Shown here one piece after another: positions 16,250 to 24,067 of a stretch of 64,000 bases of DNA (position 1 is the first letter of the stretch; each line of letters starts with the position of its first letter). The DNA lies in contig NZ_JAUCMN010000002.1 of assembly GCF_030363035.1 (NCBI RefSeq), positions 434,001 through 498,000 of the forward strand. Direction: 5' to 3'. A program made the position numbers and the translations under genes. Source of the DNA: Curtobacterium caseinilyticum (lineage in GTDB: Bacteria; Actinomycetota; Actinomycetes; Actinomycetales; Microbacteriaceae). Under the pieces are notes generated by a model that was not told the DNA's origin, did no database searches, and worked only from the letters and a program-made list of their open reading frames with translations.

Positions 16250-17197
16250 ATGACAGGGACGCGCGGGCGACAGCTGCTGCCCGGACAGACCAGCCGGGTG
16301 CACGTGTACGACGTGGACACCCGGACGAGCCGGCTCGTCTTCGAGTCGCGCTCGGTGCTCGTGGAGGCGCCGAACGTGCGTGCGGACGGCACGCTCGTGC
16401 TGAACGGTGACGGGGACCTCTGGCTCCTGACACCACCGGCGCCGGGCAGTGACACCGTGCTCGACGAGACCGCCCTGGTCCGCGTGCCGATGCCCGGCGT
16501 CGACGAGATCAACAACGACCACGTGCTCGACCCGTCGGGTGACTCCGTCGTGGTGAGCGCCCGCGACGGCGAGCTGTACCGGGTGCCCCTGCCCGACGGC
16601 GGCTCGGCGACGCGGATCACCGACACGGCGGCCGTGCTGCCGGTCGTCCGCAAGTACTACCTGCACGGCATCGCGCCGGACGGCTCGGCGCTCGCCGCGA
16701 TCGTGGGGGAGCGGACCCCCGACGGCGTCTGGACGACCGACGTCGCCCTCGTCGACCCGGCCTCGGGCGAGACGACGTTCCTGACCCGTGACGAGCACCC
16801 CGACGACGGCTGCGCGATCACGCCCGACGGCGGCACGGTGCTCTTCAACACCGAGCGGTTCACCCCGGGGACCGCGCAGCTCGCCGCCCTCCGGCTCGGT
16901 GGCGGCGACCCCGTGCAGATCACGAACGACGAGCGGGTGGACTGGTTCCCGCACCTGTCGCCGGACGGCGCCCACCTGCTCCACCTGTCCTACGAGCCCG
17001 GGGTCCAGGGACACCCGGCCGACCACCGCGTGGAGCTCCGGCTGCTCCCCGGCGCTCTGGCGCGCGGCGCACGGATCGCCGCCGTGCCGGAGACACTCGT
17101 CGTGCTCGACGGCGGACAGGGGACGGTGAACGTCCCGCCGTGGTCCCCGGACTCCCGCTGGTTCGCGTACTGCGACTACCCGGTCACCGCGGACTGA
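16250..17197 (+). CDS. TolB-like beta-propeller protein
   Basis: 315 aa without signal peptide or membrane segment, so cytoplasmic. It is built of WD40/TolB-type blades: repeated motifs such as SPDGAHLLHLSYEPG, TPDGGTVLFNTERF, APDGSALAAIVGE and SPDSRWFAYCDYP. Proteins like this are annotated as TolB family or oligogalacturonide-lyase-like, but no catalytic residue can be claimed. ATG 16250 has CAGGAT (16238-16243) ending 6 nt upstream and no Shine-Dalgarno. The gene follows the sugar uptake operon in the same direction and could be its last functional member (for example a sugar-processing or binding protein), but it has its own start region. Convergent with the glycosyltransferase gene. Confidence 0.78.
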   Translation: MTGTRGRQLLPGQTSRVHVYDVDTRTSRLVFESRSVLVEAPNVRADGTLVLNGDGDLWLLTPPAPGSDTVLDETALVRVPMPGVDEINNDHVLDPSGDSVVVSARDGELYRVPLPDGGSATRITDTAAVLPVVRKYYLHGIAPDGSALAAIVGERTPDGVWTTDVALVDPASGETTFLTRDEHPDDGCAITPDGGTVLFNTERFTPGTAQLAALRLGGGDPVQITNDERVDWFPHLSPDGAHLLHLSYEPGVQGHPADHRVELRLLPGALARGARIAAVPETLVVLDGGQGTVNVPPWSPDSRWFAYCDYPVTAD

Positions 17198-17206
17198 CGG
17201 CGACGC

Positions 17207-17938
17207 TCACCCCGCGTCCCCGTACGTGCGCCGGAGGTGCTCCGCGTAGCCGCCGGGGGTCCGGCCGGCGAAGCGGCCGCTCGTGACGACCGGGAGCTCG
17301 GTCGTCGCGCGGACGTCCAGCCCGAGCGCCCGAGCCCGCTCGACCAGGCGGACGTCCTCGTGCTCGCGCACCGGGTCGAAGCCGCCGAGCGCTGTGTACG
17401 CGTCGGCCCGGACGCCGAGGTTCGCGCCGTGGACGTGCCCGAGCGTCGCCCCGGGCGGGTGTGCGCGGCGCCAGCGGTCGAGCACGGCGGGCGCGAGGTC
17501 GTCCGGGTCGGGGACGACTGCGCCCACGAGCAGGTGCGCCCCGGCGAGCAGTGCGTCGACCTGCTGCACGAGCCACTCGCGGTGCACGCGGGAGTCCGCT
17601 TCGGTGTGGGCGAGCCAGTGCCGCGTCGGGACGGTGTCCGCTGCGCGGCCGCGAGCGTGCGCGGCGCCGATCGCACGGGCGCGTCCGACCCCGACGTGCG
17701 CCGACGTCCGCACGTGCAGCGCGCCGCCCGACCAGGTCACGTCGGTGTGCCGGACGGACTCGACCACGTCGGCGGTGCCGTCGGTGCAGCCGTCGAGCAC
17801 GAACGTCACGCCGACCGGCACGGCGGGGTGCGCCCACCCGAGCGCCTCGACCGCCGCGGACAGCGCCTCGAGCGACCCGCCGACGGACGCCTCCTCGTCG
17901 TGGACCGGCACCACGACGTCGATCCGCGCGCCGCTCAC
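17207..17938 (-). CDS. family 2 glycosyltransferase
   Basis: 243 aa, GT-A fold, no membrane helix. It has IDVVVPVHDEEASVGGSLEAL at the nucleotide-binding start, FVLDGCTDGTADVV, an HTEADSR segment in the place of the DxD motif (metal/UDP-sugar binding), and a HEDVRLVERARALG motif near the C-terminus. It should transfer a sugar from a nucleotide donor to an unknown acceptor in the cytoplasm. GTG 17938 overlaps the stop of the upstream deacetylase/methyltransferase gene (GTGA). It is the last gene of a three-gene operon with 4-bp overlaps at both junctions, strong evidence that the proteins work together. Confidence 0.87.
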   Translation of the reverse strand: MSGARIDVVVPVHDEEASVGGSLEALSAAVEALGWAHPAVPVGVTFVLDGCTDGTADVVESVRHTDVTWSGGALHVRTSAHVGVGRARAIGAAHARGRAADTVPTRHWLAHTEADSRVHREWLVQQVDALLAGAHLLVGAVVPDPDDLAPAVLDRWRRAHPPGATLGHVHGANLGVRADAYTALGGFDPVREHEDVRLVERARALGLDVRATTELPVVTSGRFAGRTPGGYAEHLRRTYGDAG

Positions 17939-19284
17939 CGCACGAGGCCCTGCGCGCGGGCCACGGAGGTGACGGCAGGGCCGGGCAGGACGCTGAGCAC
18001 GAAGTCCTCCTCGAGGTGCCGCACGAGCGCCGGTCTCGGCCACCGTGCGGCGACGCGGGCGTCGACGGTGTCGCCGTCGGTCACCGCCTCGTCGTCGGGG
18101 TGCCGCCAGTGACACGTGACGAGCACGCCGTCGTCGTCGAGCGAGTCGAGCACACGGTCCACGGTCCGGTCGAGGTCGTCCGGCGACAGGTAGTACCCGA
18201 CCTCGGACAGCACCACGAGGTCCCAGCGTCCCGCCGGCCACTCGCCGGGGAAGGCCGCCCGCTCGAAGCGCGCCGACGGAGCCCGGCGCCTGGCCTGCTC
18301 GATCGCGGCCTCGGCGAGGTCGGTGCCCGTCACGGTGTCGGCGCGCTCGGTGAGGGCGGCCGTGAGCACACCGGTCGCACAGCCGAGCTCGAGCGCGGAG
18401 CGGTAGCGCGCCCGGGGCAGCGCCGCCAGGGTGACGGCGCGCTTCCGCTGCTCGTACCAGGAGCCGTCGAAGTCCCACCCCTCGGGCTTCCTGGCGTAGT
18501 GCGCGTCGAACGACGCACGCGACCGCGAGCGGAGCGGGGCGAACAGCCACTCCTCGGCGCGCAGGTGGTGCGCGGCGTGCCGGCCGTCCACGATCGGTTC
18601 GTCACCGGGCGCGTCGGAGAGCGGCATCGTCTGGGACGGGTAGGCGGCCAGCGCCCTCGCCTTGCGGTCCCGGACGTCCGGGCCGAGGGGCAGCCTGCGC
18701 GCACGGTCCCAGGGCGCTGTCGGCACGGACGGGTCGTCCCAGTGCCAGGCCCAGATCGGGTACGCGAGCAGCTCGGTCCCCGGTGTCGCCGCGACCACCT
18801 GCTCGGTGACCTCGCCTGCGACCCGGTGGTCCCGGTGCCCGTCGCCCCGCCAGGGCGCCACGACCAGGGTGGGCCGCGCCGCGCCCGCGAGCCGGTGTCC
18901 GAGGGCGGTGCGCAGGACGTCGGCGTGCTCCCGGACCGCGCCGTCGGGCACGTCGAGCTCGGTGGCGCTCGCCGTGGGGTGCAGCACGCGCAGGGCGTGC
19001 CGGAACTCCTCGGACCGGCGCGGGGCGAGCTGCTCCGGTGTCACGGTGGGGGAACCGGGGTGCGAGCGCTCGCCGCGGGTGAGGAGCAGCACGTGCACGG
19101 GCACCTGCGCGTCGGCCGCCGTGGCGATCAGCCCGCCCGCGCCCAGGGTCTCGTCGTCCGGGTGCGGCGCGACGACCACGACCGAGCCGACCCCGCGCAG
19201 GTCGACCGCCGGTGCGGACACCGTCTCGAGGAAGGCCGTCCACGCCGCGGGGTCCGTCCCGGCGTCACGGTGGTCGAAGCTCAC
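17935..19284 (-). CDS. bifunctional PIG-L deacetylase / SAM-dependent methyltransferase
   Basis: 449 aa, a two-domain fusion. Residues 1-~230 form a PIG-L/LmbE zinc deacetylase: HPDDE at 41-45 (the first two zinc ligands with catalytic Asp) and GDGHRDH near 157. These enzymes remove acetyl groups from N-acetylamino sugars. Residues ~245-449 form a class I methyltransferase with ALELGCATG (SAM loop near 300), TGTDLAEAAIEQA and LVTCHWRHP, the last resembling NodS-type enzymes. So the protein could deacetylate and then methylate the same amino group; this order is inferred. GTG 19284 overlaps the acyl-CoA dehydrogenase stop by GTGA. A bacterial PIG-L/methyltransferase fusion is uncommon. Confidence 0.87.
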   Translation of the reverse strand: MSFDHRDAGTDPAAWTAFLETVSAPAVDLRGVGSVVVVAPHPDDETLGAGGLIATAADAQVPVHVLLLTRGERSHPGSPTVTPEQLAPRRSEEFRHALRVLHPTASATELDVPDGAVREHADVLRTALGHRLAGAARPTLVVAPWRGDGHRDHRVAGEVTEQVVAATPGTELLAYPIWAWHWDDPSVPTAPWDRARRLPLGPDVRDRKARALAAYPSQTMPLSDAPGDEPIVDGRHAAHHLRAEEWLFAPLRSRSRASFDAHYARKPEGWDFDGSWYEQRKRAVTLAALPRARYRSALELGCATGVLTAALTERADTVTGTDLAEAAIEQARRRAPSARFERAAFPGEWPAGRWDLVVLSEVGYYLSPDDLDRTVDRVLDSLDDDGVLVTCHWRHPDDEAVTDGDTVDARVAARWPRPALVRHLEEDFVLSVLPGPAVTSVARAQGLVR

Positions 19285-20366
19285 CACGCGACACCCCCGC
19301 GCTCCGTGACGATCCGGCCGACCCGGGCGAGGTCGCGCTCCCCGTGGTCCTGCAGGACGTAGAGCCCGAGGTCGGCGACCCGGGCGGCGACGGCCGGGTC
19401 GCTCGTCAGCGGCCCGGGACCGATCGTCGCGACGACCCCGTGCAGGACCGCGTCCACCGCCCGGCGCACCCGCGACCGGGTCACCTGGGCGATCAGGCGC
19501 CAGTCGGTGCTCCCGTCGGACGCCCCGTCCCGGGGGTCGCCGTCGCCCGGTCCGCTGTCGACGGGCAGGGGTGTGTCGATCCGTGCGGCCGCGGTGGCCA
19601 GGGCGTCCTCGGCGTCGGCGAGGTCGAGGACGGTCGCGCCGAGGGCTGCCTGCAGCAGCTCGGACTCCGGGTGCGCTGCAGCCGTCCGGCGGAGCACCCG
19701 CGCGAGCCCGACGGCTCCGCCCCACCAGCACGCAGCGACGCCGATGCCGCCCCACGCGAAGCCCGGCCGGGTGAGGTACCAGCCGGGAGCACCGACCGGT
19801 GTCGCGCGCACCCCGTCGAGGTCCACCGGACCACTCGGGACGTCGGGCATCCCGCGGGCGACCCATGCACCGTCGTGCACGGTGACCCCGTCCTGGTCGA
19901 GATCGACGGCGAACAGCTGCCGGCCGTCCCCGACGTGTGCGGTGATGAGCGCGTGCGAGAGCGACGATGCGAGCGAGCACCACGGCTTCGTTCCGGCGAG
20001 CCGGAAGGCGTCCGGCCCGGCGTCCGGGTCGGGGGTCGCGGTCAGCACGGTGCCGGGGGCCTCAGCGGCGAAGACGCCCCAGGTCGACCCGGGCGGGGCC
20101 GGCACGCCGGCCTGCTCGAGGATCCCGAGCGCGTCGAGGTGCGGCTCGACCGTGCGGGCGAGGGCCACGTCCCTCGCCGCGACGGCCGCGAGGGCGGCGA
20201 ACGCACCGCCGGCCGAACCTGCGGACAGGAGCGGGGCGGTGGACGCGAGCCACCGCGCGAACGCGAGGCGGTCCTGCGGGGCCGAGCCGGTCCTCCCGGC
20301 CGTCCGGTCGATGTCGGTGGTGTCGACATCGCGAGCCGATGCGGGCCACGCGGTACTGCTGAGCAT
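19281..20366 (-). CDS. acyl-CoA dehydrogenase-like flavoprotein
   Basis: 361 aa. It shows the acyl-CoA dehydrogenase layout: an alanine-rich helical N-terminal domain, a beta domain with FRLAGTKPWCSLASSLSHAL (the flavin contact region) and a C-terminal helical bundle. The catalytic glutamate is not obvious, and the first ~40 residues are atypical, so the activity may have diverged. ATG 20366 has TACGTT (minus strand 20379-20374) ending 7 nt upstream and a GGAGGC that is too close to act as a ribosome binding site, so a leaderless start is likely. It leads the three-gene cassette with the deacetylase/methyltransferase and glycosyltransferase and may oxidise a fatty acyl or amino-sugar-linked substrate. 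Confidence 0.8.
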   Translation of the reverse strand: MLSSTAWPASARDVDTTDIDRTAGRTGSAPQDRLAFARWLASTAPLLSAGSAGGAFAALAAVAARDVALARTVEPHLDALGILEQAGVPAPPGSTWGVFAAEAPGTVLTATPDPDAGPDAFRLAGTKPWCSLASSLSHALITAHVGDGRQLFAVDLDQDGVTVHDGAWVARGMPDVPSGPVDLDGVRATPVGAPGWYLTRPGFAWGGIGVAACWWGGAVGLARVLRRTAAAHPESELLQAALGATVLDLADAEDALATAAARIDTPLPVDSGPGDGDPRDGASDGSTDWRLIAQVTRSRVRRAVDAVLHGVVATIGPGPLTSDPAVAARVADLGLYVLQDHGERDLARVGRIVTERGGVAW

Positions 20367-20471
20367 GCCTCCGAACGTACGGGAACCGCGCGGATCGGAT
20401 CACGATGATCCCCAGACCGCACCAGGGTCAGGCACAGGCGGCTCATAGGAATCGCACCGATCCTCGATGAC

Positions 20472-21212
20472 GTGACCATCTCGCAGCCCGCCGCAGCCCC
20501 TCGTCTCACCCGCGCCGACGGCACCCCGTTGCGCATCCTCGTCGTGGACGACGAGGCCAGCCTCACCGACCTGCTCTCGATGGCGCTGCGCTACGAGGGC
20601 TGGGACGTCAAGAGCGCCAACGGCGGCCAGGAGGCCCTGGCGACGGCACGCGAGTGGAAGCCCGACGCGATGGTGCTCGACGTGATGATGCCGGACCTCG
20701 ACGGGCTGCAGGTGCTCGGCCGGCTCCGGCAGAACAACGACGACACCCCGGTGCTGTTCCTCACCGCGAAGGACTCCGTCGAGGACCGCGTCACCGGTCT
20801 CACCGCGGGCGGCGACGACTACGTCACGAAGCCCTTCTCGCTGGAGGAGGTCGTGGCACGGCTCCGCGGACTCATCCGCCGCTCGCAGATCTCGATCTCC
20901 GAGGCGGGGGACTCCCGCATCGTCGTCGGGGACCTCGTGCTCGACGAGGAGTCGTACGAGGTGTCCCGTGCCGGCCGTCCGATCGAGCTGACCGCGACCG
21001 AGTTCGAACTCCTCCGCTTCCTCATGCGCAACCCGCGGCGTGTGCTCAGCAAGGCACAGATCCTCGACCGGGTGTGGTCGTACGACTTCGGCGGCAAGTC
21101 CAGCGTCGTGGAGATCTACATCTCCTACCTCCGCAAGAAGATCGACGCCGGCGAGACCCCGATGATCCACACGGTGCGCGGCGTCGGGTACGTCATCAAG
21201 CCGACCTCGTGA
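20472..21212 (+). CDS. OmpR/PhoB-family response regulator
   Basis: 246 aa. A receiver domain (LRILVVDDEASLTDLLS at ~19-35, phospho-acceptor Asp70 in VLDVMMPD, Lys in GGDDYVTKPF) is followed by a winged-helix DNA-binding domain (TATEFELLRFLMRNPRRVLSK is split around 175-195; VVEIYISYLRKKID; VRGVGYVIKP). GTG 20472 is the best start, although no Shine-Dalgarno is visible. The sensor kinase follows 10 nt after the stop. The pair resembles the MprA/TcrX group of actinobacteria; the signal is unknown. Confidence 0.93.
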   Translation: MTISQPAAAPRLTRADGTPLRILVVDDEASLTDLLSMALRYEGWDVKSANGGQEALATAREWKPDAMVLDVMMPDLDGLQVLGRLRQNNDDTPVLFLTAKDSVEDRVTGLTAGGDDYVTKPFSLEEVVARLRGLIRRSQISISEAGDSRIVVGDLVLDEESYEVSRAGRPIELTATEFELLRFLMRNPRRVLSKAQILDRVWSYDFGGKSSVVEIYISYLRKKIDAGETPMIHTVRGVGYVIKPTS

Positions 21213-21222
21213 GGGCTGCCGC

Positions 21223-22686
21223 GTGACACTCCGCCGACGACTCGTCCTGAGCATCGTCGCGCTCGTCGTCGCCGTGAGCGCGGTGATCGGGGCGGGCAGC
21301 ATCGTCGCGCTGTTCTCGATCCAGCGATCGGCGATCGACCAGCAGCTGCAGTACGCCACGAGCCGCGCACAGAAGTCACTGCAGGACCAGGGTCCGAACG
21401 GCCCGAGCCTCGAGATCGGCCGGCCCTCCGGGCAGGCCGCCGGGACCCTGACGGTCTACTTCCTCGACGGCACCGCGGCGGTGGGCAGCGTGCTCGACAA
21501 CGCCGGCGACATCGACCGCCTCACCGGGTCCTCGGTGCGTCCGCTCGGTGGCGTCGCGATCGACGGCGCCGCGCACACGGTCGACCTCGGGCACGACCTC
21601 GGTCGCTACCGGGTCACCGCAGCGCCCGTCGGGCCCGCCGTGCTCGTCGTCGGTCTCCCGATGGCGCCCGTGTACGAGAGCGTGTGGAAGCTGTTCGGAT
21701 GGGTGCTCGTGGTCACCGCACTCGCACTGCTCGCTGCCACCGGGGTCGCCGCGGTCGTCGTCCGTCGCTCGCTGCGCCCGCTCGAGCGCGTCGCCGAGAC
21801 CGCTTCGTCCGTCGCGCGGATGCCACTGGAGCGGAGCGACGCCCTCGACGGCGTGCGGGTCCCGGACGCCGATCCGCGCACCGAGGTCGGCCGCGTCGGC
21901 ACCGCGTTCAACCGGATGCTCGGGCACATCGCCGGCGCGATGCAGGCCCGGGAGCGCTCCGAGCAGAAGGTGCGACAGTTCGTCGCCGACGCCTCGCACG
22001 AGCTCCGGACACCGCTCGCGTCGGTCCGCGGGTACGCCGAGCTCACGCGGCGGATGGGCGCGGACCTGCCGCAGGACGTCGTCTACGCGATGAGCCGCAT
22101 CGAGTCGGAGTCGAAGCGCATGACGAGCATGGTCGAGGACCTGCTGCTGCTCGCCCGGCTCGACGAGGGCCGCGAGGTCCAGTTCGCCGACGTCGACCTC
22201 ACCGGTCTCGTGCTCGACGCGGTGAACGACGCCCACGCAGCCTCGCCCGACCACCCGATCGAGGTCGACGTGCCCGACGTCCCCGTCGAGGTGCAGGGCG
22301 ACGCAGCCCGACTCCACCAGGTCGTCGTGAACCTCGTCACCAACGCGCGGACGCACACCCCGGACGGCACCCGCATCACGGTGGGCCTCGCGCCGTCCCC
22401 GAACGGGGTCGACCTGACGGTGCGCGACACCGGTCAGGGGATCGACCCGGAGTTCCTGCCGAAGCTGTTCGAACGGTTCGCCCGGGCGGACAGCTCGCGG
22501 TCGCGCACCGCCGGGTCGACGGGCCTCGGGCTCGCGATCGTCGACGCGGTCGTGCAGGCGCACGGCGGGAGTGTCGAGGTCGCGAGCGTGCCGGGGGACA
22601 CCGTGTTCACGGTGCACCTGCCGACCTCGCGCCCGGCGGCGGCAGCCGGTGCGGGCGCAGCCGGCGCGGTGGCGGCGACCGCCTGA
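21223..22686 (+). CDS. sensor histidine kinase
   Basis: 487 aa. Order of parts: a first membrane helix (VLSIVALVVAVSAVIGAGSIVAL), an extracytoplasmic domain of ~115 residues, a second helix (LFGWVLVVTALALLAATGVA), HAMP, a HisKA domain with His259 in ADASHELRTPLASV, and an HATPase domain (VVNLVTNARTHTP, DTGQGIDPEFLPKLFERF, GSTGLGLAIVDAVV). It should autophosphorylate His259 and pass the phosphate to Asp70 of the regulator encoded 10 nt upstream. GTG 21223 follows GAGGGC. The C-terminus is alanine-rich. A GC-rich hairpin after the stop precedes the rplJ promoter. Confidence 0.95.
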   Translation: MTLRRRLVLSIVALVVAVSAVIGAGSIVALFSIQRSAIDQQLQYATSRAQKSLQDQGPNGPSLEIGRPSGQAAGTLTVYFLDGTAAVGSVLDNAGDIDRLTGSSVRPLGGVAIDGAAHTVDLGHDLGRYRVTAAPVGPAVLVVGLPMAPVYESVWKLFGWVLVVTALALLAATGVAAVVVRRSLRPLERVAETASSVARMPLERSDALDGVRVPDADPRTEVGRVGTAFNRMLGHIAGAMQARERSEQKVRQFVADASHELRTPLASVRGYAELTRRMGADLPQDVVYAMSRIESESKRMTSMVEDLLLLARLDEGREVQFADVDLTGLVLDAVNDAHAASPDHPIEVDVPDVPVEVQGDAARLHQVVVNLVTNARTHTPDGTRITVGLAPSPNGVDLTVRDTGQGIDPEFLPKLFERFARADSSRSRTAGSTGLGLAIVDAVVQAHGGSVEVASVPGDTVFTVHLPTSRPAAAAGAGAAGAVAATA

Positions 22687-22735
22687 CGGACTGGAGGCGC
22701 GGGGCGGGGCCCGCCCCGTTCCTCCCGTCCGGCGG

Positions 22736-22909
22736 TTGGTCGCGGTCCCGATCCTGTGGTACCTTCTTCGAAGCCAAAGACCGCCGGTCGTCTGTGCGCT
22801 CGCGCACAGACCGAAGGTCCTCACTCGTGGGGCAGCCAGCGCAGGTGTTCAGAACAACTCCTCCCGTTCGCGGGGGAGCAGCTCCGAGCCTCTGCGCCGG
22901 AGCTTTTTT
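22736..22909 (+). promoter_or_regulatory. rplJ promoter and L10-type leader
   Basis: TTGGTC (22736-22741) and TACCTT (22760-22765) form the promoter. The leader holds a perfect 9-bp hairpin GTCTGTGCG-CTCG-CGCACAGAC (22790-22811) flanked by GACCG/GGTC elements, as in the ribosomal protein L10 leader, then CTCCTCCCG-TTCG-CGGGGGAG, then the terminator at 22880-22909. Binding of L10(L12)4 in this family controls rplJL; the assignment rests on position and hairpin layout. Confidence 0.7.
22880..22909 (+). terminator. intrinsic terminator (attenuator) in the rplJ leader
   Basis: AGCTCCG / CGGAGCT (22880-22886, 22898-22904) followed by six T (22904-22909). It is the only classical U-tract terminator seen in the window, and it lies 45 nt before rplJ, which fits attenuation rather than gene-end termination. 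Confidence 0.85.
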
Positions 22910-22954
22910 CGTGTGGTGACCAGGGGCTAGCCGGCAAGAACCCCAAGGAGAACC

Positions 22955-23470
22955 ATGGCGAACAAGGAAGCTGCGGTCGCCGAGCTCACGGAAGCATTCC
23001 AGAGCTCGAACGCCGTCCTGCTCACCGAGTACCGCGGTCTCACGGTGGCGCAGCTCAAGGAGCTCCGCAACTCGATCCGTGAGCACGCCACGTACGCCGT
23101 GGTGAAGAACACGCTGACCAAGATCGCGGCGAACAACGCCGGCATCTCGTCGTTCGACGACGAGCTCGCCGGTCCGTCCGCTCTCGCCTTCGTCCACGGT
23201 GACACCGTCGCCGTCGCGAAGTCGCTGCGTGCATTCGCCAAGGCGAACCCCCAGCTCGTGGTGAAGGGCGGTTACTTCGACGGTAACCCGCTCACCGCGA
23301 CCGAGGTGGACAAGCTCGCCGACCTCGAGTCCCGTGAAGTCCTGCTCGGCAAGCTCGCCGGCGCCTTCAAGGCCTCGCTGTTCGGTGCTGCGTACCTGTT
23401 CCAGGCACCCCTCTCGCAGGCCGTCCGCACCGTGGACGCCCTCCGCGAGAAGCAGGAGTCCGCGGCCTGA
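22955..23470 (+). CDS. rplJ: 50S ribosomal protein L10
   Basis: 171 aa, the usual length. L10 anchors the L7/L12 dimers at the base of the ribosomal stalk. Visible motifs: [13 protein letters not shown] at the start, [20 protein letters not shown] (rRNA-binding N-terminal domain), [11 protein letters not shown] and a C-terminal helix ([17 protein letters not shown]) that carries L7/L12. AAGGAGAACC precedes ATG 22955. rplL follows after 51 nt. Confidence 0.98.
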   Translation: MANKEAAVAELTEAFQSSNAVLLTEYRGLTVAQLKELRNSIREHATYAVVKNTLTKIAANNAGISSFDDELAGPSALAFVHGDTVAVAKSLRAFAKANPQLVVKGGYFDGNPLTATEVDKLADLESREVLLGKLAGAFKASLFGAAYLFQAPLSQAVRTVDALREKQESAA

Positions 23471-23521
23471 CCAGGCACGCGTTCATCAACCACACGTACT
23501 AGCTAGTAGTAGGAGAAAATC

Positions 23522-23905
23522 ATGGCGAAGCTTTCGCAGGACGAGCTCATCGAGGCCTTCAAGGAGCTCACGCTCATCGAGCTCTCGGACTTCGTGAAGA
23601 AGTTCGAGGAGGTCTTCGAGGTCACCGCTGCTGCCCCCGTCGCGGTCGCCGCGGCCGGTGGCGCTGCTGCCCCCGCCGAGGAGGTCGAGGAGAAGACCGA
23701 GTTCGACGTCGTGCTCAAGTCGGCCGGTGACAAGAAGATCCAGGTCATCAAGGAGGTCCGTGGCCTCACGTCGCTCGGCCTGGGCGAGGCCAAGGCCCTC
23801 GTCGAGACCGCCGACGCCAAGATCCTCGAGGGTGTCAACAAGGAGACGGCCGACAAGGCGAAGGAGGCCCTCGAGGCCGCCGGCGCCACGATCGAGCTCG
23901 CGTAG
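23522..23905 (+). CDS. rplL: 50S ribosomal protein L7/L12
   Basis: 127 aa. It has the N-terminal dimerisation helix pair ([20 protein letters not shown]), an alanine-rich hinge ([16 protein letters not shown]) and the C-terminal factor-binding domain ([21 protein letters not shown]). It recruits and activates translational GTPases. GTAGGAGAAAATC precedes ATG 23522. The gene ends in a strong terminator. Confidence 0.98.
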   Translation: MAKLSQDELIEAFKELTLIELSDFVKKFEEVFEVTAAAPVAVAAAGGAAAPAEEVEEKTEFDVVLKSAGDKKIQVIKEVRGLTSLGLGEAKALVETADAKILEGVNKETADKAKEALEAAGATIELA

Positions 23906-23920
23906 TCTCGACCTCTGGTC

Positions 23921-23956
23921 ACGAAGGCCGCTGCCCCTCGGGGCGGCGGCCTTCGT
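23921..23956 (+). terminator. terminator after rplL
   Basis: A 17-bp stem ACGAAGGCCGCTGCCCC with its partner (one G-U) around TC, 15 nt after the rplL stop. No U-tract. A short tandem repeat of CGGCCGGGG (three copies) follows at about 23969-23997. Confidence 0.85.
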
Positions 23957-23997
23957 CGTGCGCGGCGGGCGGCCGGGGCGGCCGGGGCGGCCGGGGC

Positions 23998-24067
23998 GCG
24001 AGACTCGGTTCTGCGGACACTTTCGCGTGTCAGGCATTGCGAATGTGTCCGCCCGGCCGAGTCTCGC
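23998..24067. repeat. GAGACTCGG-type palindromic element, copy 2
   Basis: Outer arms GCGAGACTCGG / CCGAGTCTCGC (23998-24008, 24057-24067) and inner arms GCGGACACTTTCGC / GCGAATGTGTCCGC (one mismatch) are separated by a 4x4 internal loop. The inner GCGGACACTTT is shared with copy 3 at 25081-25148. The 3' end of the AbiEi/DUF559-like gene lies inside this element. Confidence 0.75.
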
